Source of the DNA: Sulfolobaceae archaeon
GTDB lineage: Archaea; Thermoproteota; Thermoprotei_A; Sulfolobales; Sulfolobaceae
Length of the DNA: 29,439 nt
Assembly: GCA_028277025.1 (NCBI GenBank)
Contig: JAPYVG010000022.1
Span: 1 to 29,439 of the forward strand
Direction of reading: 5' to 3'
The notes beneath the pieces are model-generated. The model did no database searches, was not told the DNA's origin, and worked only from the letters and a program-made list of their open reading frames with translations. A program made the translations under genes and the position numbers. How positions within the stretch are numbered: the first letter of the stretch is position 1; every line of letters begins with the position of its first letter. This document shows positions 16,576-22,992 of the stretch, piece after piece.

Positions 16576-17757
16576 GTGAAATTTGAGGATTTAAAAAAGG
16601 TTTTATACGATGACTTTCAGTGGTACTTTTCCGTAATGGAAAATAGGATGCCGGCTAAATATTTAATATTAAAGAGGATTGAGGCTGACTTCAACAAGGA
16701 CTTCTTTACTTATTATGACAACTATTTATCTGAATTCTTATCCCTTTGGAAGGACGTGAGGGGAGGAAAAGAGGATATTAGGAAGTTAGAGGTTAAGAAG
16801 CCGTCATTACTTGATTTACTTTCAAGAACCGTAGACGAGTGGGTTAGGAAATGCAGTTTCTGTAGGTGGAACTGTAGGATTGATAGAAGTAAAAGAACGG
16901 GTGCTTGTAAGCTCAATATTTCTTCAAGAGTTGCGTCTTATTTTCATCACAGGGGCGAAGAGCTTATATTTAGGGGTAGCGAGGGCTCTGGTACAATATT
17001 CTTTACCTCATGCAACATGAGGTGCGCGTTTTGCCAAAACGGTGATATATCTAGGGATAAGGATAATGGCGTTGAAATAGATAATGGGAGGTTAGCTGGC
17101 GTGATGAAATTGTTAAGGCTAGAAGGCGTGCACAATATAAACCTGGTTGGTGGAGAGCCAACAGTGCATTTACACACAATTGTTAAGGCCATAAGGGACC
17201 TAGCTTACGACGATACGGTAGTTGATTATATAACGTTTCTTCCAAAAGCAGACCCAGTATTTAAGAGGAGAAAGGACGTATACTATGGTAATGAAATAAA
17301 CGTTCCCATACTTTGGAATAGTAATTTCTTCATGAGTGAAAAGGCTATGAAGCTCTTAAGATTTATAATCGATATTTGGTTACCAGATTTCAAGTTTGGA
17401 AATAATAAATGTGCGTTAAGGCTGAGTAGGACTCCTTGGTATTTCGAGACTGTAACCGGTAATTTACTAAAATTGAAGGAGTGGGGTGAGGAGGCTGTAA
17501 TTAGGCATTTAGTTATGCCAAATCACGTTGAAGATGATACATTCCCGGTTTTGGAGTGGATAAGTAAAAATATGGGTGAATATTGGGTTAACATTATGGA
17601 TCAATACCACCCAGACAGTTTTGCAAATCCTTTTTCACCTTCTTTTAATCCAGTCTATTCCGATATTTCGCGTTATCCTACTAGGGAGGAGATTGAAATG
17701 GCGTGGGATTACGCAAGAAAGCTAGGGATTAAATTCGACATAGTGACTTTTTACTAG
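16576..17757 (+). CDS. PflX-like radical SAM protein (COG1313 type)
   Basis: 393 residues. Two cysteine groups stand out: CSFCRWNC with a later Cys (93, 96, 100, 111), probably a second metal or Fe-S site, and the radical SAM motif CNMRCAFC (146, 150, 153) followed by QNGDIS. LVGGEPTVHLHTIVKAI and LPDFKFGNNKCA are also typical of the PflX/COG1313 group, distant relatives of pyruvate formate-lyase activase with no assigned reaction. The N-terminal 90 residues are an extra helical part. The start is GTG, 12 bases after the exporter stop, and the stop is directly followed by the DUF504 gene, so all are one operon. Confidence 0.88.
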   Translation: MKFEDLKKVLYDDFQWYFSVMENRMPAKYLILKRIEADFNKDFFTYYDNYLSEFLSLWKDVRGGKEDIRKLEVKKPSLLDLLSRTVDEWVRKCSFCRWNCRIDRSKRTGACKLNISSRVASYFHHRGEELIFRGSEGSGTIFFTSCNMRCAFCQNGDISRDKDNGVEIDNGRLAGVMKLLRLEGVHNINLVGGEPTVHLHTIVKAIRDLAYDDTVVDYITFLPKADPVFKRRKDVYYGNEINVPILWNSNFFMSEKAMKLLRFIIDIWLPDFKFGNNKCALRLSRTPWYFETVTGNLLKLKEWGEEAVIRHLVMPNHVEDDTFPVLEWISKNMGEYWVNIMDQYHPDSFANPFSPSFNPVYSDISRYPTREEIEMAWDYARKLGIKFDIVTFY

Positions 17758-17994
17758 GTGGTTGTTATTAGGATAAAGGATGCTATAAACAGAGTTTTGT
17801 GGTACGAGAAGGACAAGGATGGGTTTTCCATAATTATAAGGGATAGGGAAAAAGGGAGCGATGAGATAAGTTTTAAGAGGATTTTGAGAGTGGACAATAC
17901 CTACATTTATTTGGATGACGGCACGGTAATTCCTTTACATAGAGTAATTGAGATTAGGTATAAAGGTAAATTGTACTGGAGGAGGGGAGAATAA
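17758..17994 (+). CDS. DUF504 family protein
   Basis: 78 residues. [20 protein letters not shown], then [20 protein letters not shown] fits the DUF504 family, small archaeal and some bacterial proteins of unknown role, found fused to or near RNA-related enzymes. The GTG start follows the PflX-like stop with no gap, so translation is probably coupled. There is no signal peptide or membrane segment. Confidence 0.8.
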   Translation: MVVIRIKDAINRVLWYEKDKDGFSIIIRDREKGSDEISFKRILRVDNTYIYLDDGTVIPLHRVIEIRYKGKLYWRRGE

Positions 17995-18237
17995 ACTCAT
18001 GGAACGATAACGCTCTTAAATGTTTTCCAAGTATAAGCGTTCAGTGATTCAAACAAGGGGTTTCGTTAAGGTTTAACCTCTAGTTTTTCTCATTATAGAA
18101 GTACTATACTTGTCCTTTTTTATATAGCGCATCTTTAGTTTATGTCTTTTTCATCACAGCAAGGTTTATAGTAATACTAAAAACGTCAGATTGGACTTAA
18201 ATTCAATAAAATAAATGGAAATGAATATAACTATTTC
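17995..18237. other. Intergenic spacer between convergent genes
   Basis: 243 bases with no supported gene. Several T-runs (for example at about 18115-18122) could end transcripts from the left. No repeat or RNA gene was recognised. Confidence 0.5.
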
Positions 18238-18618
18238 TCAAGGATCTTCTATGCAAATCTCTTTACCTTTCTTAAATTCTATCCTAAGCTCCTTTAGTAT
18301 TTCTCTACCTAAGAGAGCTATATCCCTTCCTAAAACTGGACTTTCAATATAACTGTTAACCTCTATCTTTCCGATTCTTATCTTAGCCCTAGCCACTCTG
18401 GTCTTTATAATTCCGTTCAAAGTGAGGTAATTCCTCGGCTCCTTTAACTCAAGTGAGTTCACTTTGTTGTAAAGTGAGTTTGGTAATAATAGGTAACCAG
18501 AAAATCCCGTATCGATTAAGGGCGAAACGTTTACCGAATTATTTTTTACTGGGTCAATAACCTCTACTTGTAACATAGGTCTTTCTTCTATTCTAAAGCA
18601 ATCGACGACCATCCCCAC
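18238..18618 (-). CDS. Retropepsin-like aspartic protease (clan AA)
   Basis: 126 residues, the size of one retropepsin half that acts as a dimer. The catalytic motif is PLIDTGFSGYLLLP (Asp36-Thr37-Gly38). The second conserved block ALLGREILKELRI (101-113) matches the hydrophobic-hydrophobic-Gly segment and following helix of clan AA proteases. There is no signal peptide, so it should be cytoplasmic. It overlaps the upstream ribbon-helix-helix gene by 31 bases. The start could be residue 1 or 3, both in the overlap; a start at Met15 would avoid overlap but would remove the first strand. A likely substrate is the partner protein, but that is inference. Confidence 0.85.
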   Translation of the reverse strand: MGMVVDCFRIEERPMLQVEVIDPVKNNSVNVSPLIDTGFSGYLLLPNSLYNKVNSLELKEPRNYLTLNGIIKTRVARAKIRIGKIEVNSYIESPVLGRDIALLGREILKELRIEFKKGKEICIEDP

Positions 18619-18953
18619 TCTCCTAAAAAACTTCTGGGATAGCCCTTATAGTCAATAACGCATTTCACGTATTTCTTAGCCTCTCTAATAGCCTCTTCTT
18701 CAGTATCAAAAGAGCCGACATACTTGCCGTCACATGCAAGTACGTATTTACCATCATTATAAGCCTTAATTGCATCTGGGTGAGTATTTAGTACTACCCT
18801 ATTATTATCTGAAAGTGAATCGGTAATATCTAACCATATGGATATTGCTTGCTGAATCGCTTCGGAAACACTAATTCCTAAGATCGCTGCCCTGGCCTTT
18901 AGCAATCTGTAGAGCTGTTCATCCATATTTTTAATAAGTACTTTAGTGGTCAT
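18588..18953 (-). CDS. Ribbon-helix-helix protein with DUF5678-like C-terminal part
   Basis: 121 residues. Residues 2-43 form a ribbon-helix-helix DNA-binding fold: strand TTKVLIKNM, then DEQLYRLLKARAAILGISVS and EAIQQAISIWL, as in FitA/VapB-type antitoxins. Residues about 65-95 (AYNDGKYVLACDGKYVGSFD then TEEEAIREAKKY) match the small DUF5678-like domain often encoded beside clan AA proteases. The remaining tail is Trp- and Gly-containing. It is the first gene of the operon, with the protease downstream and overlapping. A perfect inverted repeat around the TATA box suggests that it represses its own operon. No standard toxin (PIN, RelE) is next to it. Confidence 0.85.
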   Translation of the reverse strand: MTTKVLIKNMDEQLYRLLKARAAILGISVSEAIQQAISIWLDITDSLSDNNRVVLNTHPDAIKAYNDGKYVLACDGKYVGSFDTEEEAIREAKKYVKCVIDYKGYPRSFLGEWGWSSIALE

Positions 18954-18991
18954 AAGATAAACTCTCTTACTTTTATAATAAAGTTTATCTT
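18954..18991 (-). promoter_or_regulatory. Operator-like inverted repeat framing the TATA box of the RHH/protease operon
   Basis: The arms AAGATAAACT (18954-18963) and AGTTTATCTT (18982-18991) are perfect reverse complements, 28 bases centre to centre. The 18-base spacer holds the minus-strand TATA-like TATTATAAAA (18971-18980), about 23 bases before the ATG. Protein bound to the arms would cover both the TATA box and the transcription start. Ribbon-helix-helix proteins commonly bind such repeats to control their own operon. Confidence 0.65.
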
Positions 18992-19273
18992 TATAATCCC
19001 ATGAGCGTTAATTAAAGTACTGGGAATCTGTATTTTTAAATCTCTCAATAGAATACTTTACATTATAACTATTTCTTTTTTATTTTTAATAAACAAAATT
19101 TATATATAAACATTTCTTTTTTAATTTTATATAGACATGTTAGACTGTATTAAACATTTATCATTATGATTATGATAGTTTCTAAAACTATTAACTCTTA
19201 AAATTTTATAAATTAAACATTGTTTTGCAAAATTCTTATATATATGATTAGTATAATAAAAAATGGATAAAGT
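18992..19273. other. Long AT-rich upstream region of the DUF2173 gene
   Basis: About 280 bases, very AT-rich, with several TATA-like blocks and T-runs and no gene. The stretch separates two divergent promoters. A strong TATA box for the DUF2173 gene lies at 19236-19245. Confidence 0.5.
19236..19245 (+). promoter_or_regulatory. TATA box of the DUF2173 gene
   Basis: TTATATATAT is centred about 33 bases before the ATG at 19274, so the mRNA should begin near 19265-19268. A short frame ATGGATAAAGTATGA at 19263-19277 overlaps the start in an ATGA arrangement; it would be read only if transcription begins at or before 19263. Confidence 0.5.
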
Positions 19274-19618
19274 ATGAGCGTTCAAGAAAAGCTCGAAAGG
19301 TTAATGAAAATAAAGGGAGTAATTGCAGCCGGTCATTATACGCCAGACGGTAAATTAGTAGACTATAAAGGACAGATGTCAAGGGAAATGGCTGAAATGG
19401 TAGCAAAAATGGTAGCAGCTAATACGCTGATGGGAACGGTTGAAGCTGAAGCGTTCAGTAAGATATCGGGTATGAAATGGACTCCATTCCACGGCTGGGC
19501 AGTAGCGGCTGGTGATTATGCAGTATGTGTAATGGGCCAGTACGGAGTTTTTGTTAAGTTAAATGAGGCAGACTTTAATCTGATATTCAAAGAGTTAGGC
19601 GAAGTGGCCAGATCTTAA
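19274..19618 (+). CDS. DUF2173 family protein (roadblock/LC7-like)
   Basis: 114 residues. The pattern KGVIAAGHYTPDGKLVDYKG, then MAEMVAKMVAANTLMGTVEA and WTPFHGWAVAAGDYAVCVMG fits DUF2173, a small family in Sulfolobales and acidophilic bacteria with a roadblock/LC7-like alpha/beta fold. The function is unknown; the fold is usually a dimerising scaffold. The strong TATA box and long AT-rich upstream region suggest good expression. There is no signal peptide. A poly-T tract (19629-19647) follows the stop. Confidence 0.8.
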   Translation: MSVQEKLERLMKIKGVIAAGHYTPDGKLVDYKGQMSREMAEMVAKMVAANTLMGTVEAEAFSKISGMKWTPFHGWAVAAGDYAVCVMGQYGVFVKLNEADFNLIFKELGEVARS

Positions 19619-19640
19619 GTCAAAAACTATTTTTCTTTAA

Positions 19641-19648
19641 TTTTTTAA
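19641..19648 (+). promoter_or_regulatory. T-run and TATA box between the DUF2173 and helical-protein genes
   Basis: TTTTTTAA is centred about 28 bases before the ATG at 19673 and can act as its TATA box. The T-rich tract 19629-19647 may at the same time end the DUF2173 transcript. Confidence 0.4.
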
Positions 19649-19672
19649 CCTTCAATCCAATTTCTCATCTTG

Positions 19673-19978
19673 ATGGAGGAGGTTTCAAAAATTTTTGATG
19701 AGATTAAAAAGAAAAGTCACAAATCAAAGGAAGAGATTGAGAAGGACCTAAATAAGGTTATTCATGTTGCTCATAACTCTCTTAACTCAGCGTTAGCAAA
19801 GGCAAAAAAAGAGGGTAAAGATGTTAAAGACGTTGAAAAAGAGGTTGACGAACTATTAAAGAGGTTCAAGAATTTAAGGGAGAAGACAGATAAAATGAGT
19901 ATGAACGATATAAGGGTCACTATGCTTAAATACACTAAGAAGGTTGAGGATTTGTTGAAGAAGTTAGGGGGAAAGTAA
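19673..19978 (+). CDS. Small charged helical protein, unknown function
   Basis: 101 residues, almost entirely Lys/Glu-rich helix with heptad-like spacing (EEIEKDLNKVIHVAHNSLN, then VEKEVDELLKRFKNLREK and YTKKVEDLLKKLGG), so probably a coiled coil or helical bundle. It is not recognised as a family. The open frame could begin at TTG 19670, but the ATG at 19673 has a TATA-like box at the right distance and is preferred. Its 3' end overlaps the convergent gene by 15 bases. It could be DNA- or membrane-associated; nothing in the sequence decides this. Confidence 0.7.
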   Translation: MEEVSKIFDEIKKKSHKSKEEIEKDLNKVIHVAHNSLNSALAKAKKEGKDVKDVEKEVDELLKRFKNLREKTDKMSMNDIRVTMLKYTKKVEDLLKKLGGK

Positions 19979-20383
19979 TTCCAATTCTTCCACGCTTACA
20001 CTTTCCAGTAGTATCCCAGAGTGTAGTTTGGCGAGTAAGTATCTAAGGAAGGGTAATGTTGAATAAGGTAAGATGAATGTTTTTCCTCCCTCTACGTAAA
20101 CACTTATTTCTTTATTTAGGTGGTCAACATAAAGTATGAAATTCTTAAAATTTATTTCAGAAATGAATTTCCTCACTAGTATTTCTCCTAGAAGTAGGTT
20201 GCCATAATTCTCTATTATATCAGCTAAATCTAATTCTTCCACGTCATATACTAACATTGGTCTAGCTAGTTTAATAACACCACCCGTAATCTCTTTCTTT
20301 AACTCTTTAACTCTCTTGCCGTCATAGGTGAATTTTCTGTTATCTGTTGTGATAAATATAATGGGGTAGTCCTCATGTTGCAT
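19964..20383 (-). CDS. Unknown protein, probably Sulfolobales-specific
   Basis: 139 residues, not recognised. It has strand-rich halves: PIIFITTDNRKFTYDGKRV and, later, FILYVDHLNKEISVYVEGGK followed by LPYSTLPFLRYLLAKLHSG. There is no signal peptide, membrane segment or cysteine. A minus-strand TATA-like box at about 20408-20417 lies about 29 bases before the ATG, which supports the start. It ends inside the 3' end of the convergent helical-protein gene. Confidence 0.65.
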   Translation of the reverse strand: MQHEDYPIIFITTDNRKFTYDGKRVKELKKEITGGVIKLARPMLVYDVEELDLADIIENYGNLLLGEILVRKFISEINFKNFILYVDHLNKEISVYVEGGKTFILPYSTLPFLRYLLAKLHSGILLESVSVEELELLSP

Positions 20384-20785
20384 AAAGAATTACTGCATTT
20401 CCTCAATTTTAAACCTTTCCGCTTAAAATAATGAATATAACCTATCTATATAAGCAATTTTACTATAAAGAAAATATATAGCCAAATATAGACTATATAG
20501 ATTCTACTGGTTAACGTTAAGGGCTGAATACTTTTTCAGCAGTAATAGTGATCTATTTCGTCGTTTATATCAGATGTAAAGGATATTTCTCACACTGATG
20601 CAGACAAAAGAGTGAGAAAGTATACGAGAACTGAACCTCAGCCGTTGGAGCCCTCATGTTGTGTTTAAGTCCCTGCAATAAATCATGAAAATGTAGGGAT
20701 AAACGGAGAATTAAGAAATGCTTATTTTAATACTTTAAATAGTATTCTAAAATTACTTTATATTCTCTTTTTTCAATATTAATGT
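20384..20785. other. Intergenic region with three hairpins
   Basis: 402 bases without a supported gene. Three short inverted repeats occur in a row: GCTGAA/TTCAGC at 20523-20540, TTTCTCAC/GTGAGAAA at 20586-20619 and TCCCTGCA/TGTAGGGA (one G-U) at 20670-20699. The last loop contains AATCATGAAAA, like the right end of the element at 23712-23920. The stretch may be a decayed mobile element or a structured RNA. Confidence 0.4.
20756..20764 (+). promoter_or_regulatory. TATA box of the peroxiredoxin gene
   Basis: CTTTATATT is centred 26 bases before the ATG at 20786. This selects that ATG over the out-of-frame ATG at 20782. Confidence 0.55.
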
Positions 20786-21250
20786 ATGGTTGAGGTAGGA
20801 GAAAAGGCACCGGATTTCGAGTTACCAGATACCGATTTAAAGAAAGTAAAACTCTCGGACTTTAAGGGTAAGGTAGTAGTGTTAGCGTTTTATCCCGCGG
20901 CATTTACTGCCGTATGTACTAAAGAGATGTGTTCTTTTAGGGACTCAATGGAGAAATTTAATAATTTTAATGCTCTAGTATTGGGAATAAGTGTAGATCC
21001 ACCTTTCAGTAATAAGGCTTTCAAAGAGCATTATAAACTCAACTTTACAATTTTAAGTGATTATAATAGGGAGGTTATAAAGAAATACAATGTGTTCTGG
21101 GAATTTCCAGCATTGCCAGGGTATTTGTTAGCTAAGAGGGCCGTCTTCGTGATAGATAGGGAAGGAGTAGTGAGATATAAGTGGGTATCAGACGACCCCA
21201 CAAAGGAGCCACCGTACTCTGAAATAGAAACTATAATTCAGAAATTATAG
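20786..21250 (+). CDS. Peroxiredoxin, Bcp/AhpE-like
   Basis: 154 residues. A thioredoxin-fold peroxidase that reduces H2O2 or organic hydroperoxides. The active-site block PAAFTAVC (37-44) gives the peroxidatic Cys44 in the PxxxTxxC motif; a second cysteine, Cys49, lies five residues on. In Sulfolobus Bcp1 the cysteines at the same spacing form the intramolecular disulfide, so an atypical 2-Cys mechanism is likely. APDFELPD at the start and [13 protein letters not shown] with its conserved Arg complete the family pattern. The start is fixed by the TATA spacing. The 3' end overlaps the convergent OsmC-like gene by 13 bases. Confidence 0.93.
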   Translation: MVEVGEKAPDFELPDTDLKKVKLSDFKGKVVVLAFYPAAFTAVCTKEMCSFRDSMEKFNNFNALVLGISVDPPFSNKAFKEHYKLNFTILSDYNREVIKKYNVFWEFPALPGYLLAKRAVFVIDREGVVRYKWVSDDPTKEPPYSEIETIIQKL

Positions 21251-21624
21251 CGAGGTACTACAACTATTTTATCATTAAAACTCAAGTAAATCGGGCAGTT
21301 TTGTTTTACTTTTTCCACTAGTTCATCAAGTTCATCTTTGTCACAATCCCCGTAAACCTCTATTGTTATCTTCCTTATTATATATTTGCCTAAGATCATA
21401 GCCTTTTCGTCTAAATCGTACTTAGCCCTAACTTTACATGTTTTTACCTTTATCCCCTCCTCTTTTGCAATGCTTTGGAACATGGTAGCTATACAATGGG
21501 GGATTGAGATGAGGAAAGCATAGAGGGGACTTTCAGAGTAAAGTTCATTTGCCCTTCCCCTCTTCCCGGGGATTTCAACTAAGGGATTTTCTACATCTCC
21601 ATATAAATTTACATTAAATTCCAT
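21238..21624 (-). CDS. OsmC/Ohr-like protein
   Basis: 128 residues. The family reduces organic hydroperoxides with two cysteines. Here Cys44 ([19 protein letters not shown], after SESPLYAFL) and Cys110 ([11 protein letters not shown]) are in the family positions, at the start of the long central helix and near the C-terminus. [20 protein letters not shown] fits the C-terminal part. Some archaeal relatives are not peroxidases, so the reaction is tentative. It lies tail to tail with the peroxiredoxin. Upstream on the same strand are the CARF and L13e genes, with a 74-base gap. Confidence 0.85.
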   Translation of the reverse strand: MEFNVNLYGDVENPLVEIPGKRGRANELYSESPLYAFLISIPHCIATMFQSIAKEEGIKVKTCKVRAKYDLDEKAMILGKYIIRKITIEVYGDCDKDELDELVEKVKQNCPIYLSFNDKIVVVPRYNF

Positions 21625-21698
21625 ATAATCAAAGTTTAGGTTAAAAATAAAAAATTACCTCTACCTCACTCTATTCACAAAAAGCTTATAATCAATCA

Positions 21699-22244
21699 TC
21701 ATAATAATAAAATAGTCCTAGCTTCTTTACTTATAAGCTCACAGACCTCTTTGCTACATTCACCGTTAGCTGACTTCTCAATAACCTCTTTTTTCTCCTT
21801 AAACCCTTTAATTAACTGTTGGATTCTATTATACTCGTTCTGAGGAATTATAGTAGTTAAAATGTTTGCACCTCTATACCGTGCGGCTATTGCCGCAGCT
21901 ACGCTCATGGCTTTCCTCCCCCCAGTTATGTCAACGTAGTCCTCTTTGCTAATCTTATCCTTGACATTACGCAGAAACGTTAAGTAATCATCTCGTGAAA
22001 AGATGTCAGTAATCGGTAATGGAATGTCAGCAACAGTAACATTCCTACCACCGCAACAGGCGAAAACAGCTTTAACTAATTTCCATGCAAATTCCACTTC
22101 TGGATCTTTAGTCCTAATAATGTATACAGTATCTATTTCTATCTTTATTGGGTTTTCTGCTTCATATTTTCCGTTAATTAAATTTAGATAAGACTCAAAA
22201 ACTCCACCTGGAGAAGTACCTAATGTGGATATTAATTTAACCAT
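21699..22244 (-). CDS. Stand-alone CARF-domain protein, candidate CRISPR ring nuclease (Crn1-like)
   Basis: 181 residues, a single Rossmann-like CARF domain with no effector domain. Motif 1 is ISTLGTSPGGVFESYL (5-20, with Ser11), and motif 2 is VDITGGRKAMSVAAAIAA (104-121, with Lys111). Both are typical of proteins that bind cyclic oligoadenylate made by type III CRISPR complexes. Crn1 ring nucleases of Sulfolobus are stand-alone CARF proteins that cleave cyclic tetra-adenylate to switch off the response, and Ser11 fits the position of an active-site serine reported for that group. No CRISPR genes are nearby. The gene is 46 bases downstream of the L13e gene on the same strand and may share its transcript. 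Confidence 0.75.
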   Translation of the reverse strand: MVKLISTLGTSPGGVFESYLNLINGKYEAENPIKIEIDTVYIIRTKDPEVEFAWKLVKAVFACCGGRNVTVADIPLPITDIFSRDDYLTFLRNVKDKISKEDYVDITGGRKAMSVAAAIAARYRGANILTTIIPQNEYNRIQQLIKGFKEKKEVIEKSANGECSKEVCELISKEARTILLL

Positions 22245-22290
22245 ATAAAAAAGAACGTGAAGGACAATTTATTTGTTTTCGTCAATCTAC

Positions 22291-22557
22291 CTATTTCTTT
22301 TCCTCCTCACTCTTCTTACTTTCAGCTCTAACCTTATCAATATACTCTTTCAATGCCTGAACGTTTTCCTCATGTACGCTCTTCCTCCTCTTATCTATCC
22401 TAATCTTTAACCTTCTTGCCTCTTGAATTGAAATTCCAGCTTTTTGTAATTCACCTAAACTGAAACCTCTACCTTCTCTAACAGCTTTTCTTTCACTCTG
22501 TAGTTCGAAAGAGTAATTTGGCCTTTTAATTATGGGCTTAGGCGGTTCCACCATCAT
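22291..22557 (-). CDS. rpl13e: Ribosomal protein L13e (eL13)
   Basis: 88 residues, the usual size of the crenarchaeal protein. It is a large-subunit ribosomal protein found in eukaryotes and some archaea. PKPIIKRPNYSFELQSERKA, then GRGFSLGELQKAGISIQEAR and RLKIRIDKRRKSVHEENVQ match the family, with a charged C-terminal tail. The start could be either of two adjacent ATG codons (22557 or 22554). It is the first gene of a possible minus-strand transcript leading into the CARF gene. Confidence 0.93.
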   Translation of the reverse strand: MMVEPPKPIIKRPNYSFELQSERKAVREGRGFSLGELQKAGISIQEARRLKIRIDKRRKSVHEENVQALKEYIDKVRAESKKSEEEKK

Positions 22558-22589
22558 GGCCCCTTTTATATTTAGTAACTATTAGTAAA

Positions 22590-22663
22590 GTGTTTATCGT
22601 TTTACGAATTGATGCTTGCCACCATGAGTACGCCATGCCGACCTGTGTTTATCGCTTTGCGAA
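22590..22663. repeat. Pair of 19-base direct repeats, each a small hairpin, with compensatory change
   Basis: GTGTTTATCGTTTTACGAA (22590-22608) and GTGTTTATCGCTTTGCGAA (22645-22663) match at 17 of 19 positions, 55 bases apart. Each contains a small hairpin: TCGT/ACGA in the first, TCGC/GCGA in the second, with a TTT loop. The two differences are the two halves of one base pair (T-A against C-G), so pairing is kept. This points to a structure under selection, in RNA or DNA, of unknown role. Confidence 0.5.
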
Positions 22664-22961
22664 ATGGCCGATTAAATGGAGGAACTGAAGAAGAATTTTT
22701 ATACGTAATTTCCAGTATAATAGATTAAATAACTCTTAGTTACTTCATTGATTTTCTTATATTATACCCAAAAGTGACAATCATATTCCGCCAATTAACT
22801 AGTCGTATAAATTCCGTTTTTATAGTCCTTACGAAACTAATCTAACAGTTATAGTTTTTATTTTTAATATCATGATTTTCCAAATATTATTGTTGCCCTA
22901 GTTATGCATATTTTAGGGAAAAAGCGGAGTATTTCTATCTTTCTAAGACTTAACGTTAAAG

Positions 22962-22972
22962 TTTTAAATATT
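22962..22972 (+). promoter_or_regulatory. TATA box of the FAH/MhpD-like gene
   Basis: TTTTAAATATT is centred 26 bases before the ATG at 22993, implying a leaderless mRNA. Confidence 0.5.
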
Positions 22973-22992
22973 TAAATAATAAATATACTGTA

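Larger units (their letters stand above)
22558..22992. other. Intergenic region with paired short repeats
   Basis: 435 bases between divergent genes. No protein gene seen. The left part (22581-22680) is GC-richer and carries the two related hairpin repeats described separately. The right part is AT-rich and ends in the promoter of the 22993 gene (TTTTAAATATT at 22962-22972, centred 26 bases before the ATG). Confidence 0.5.
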
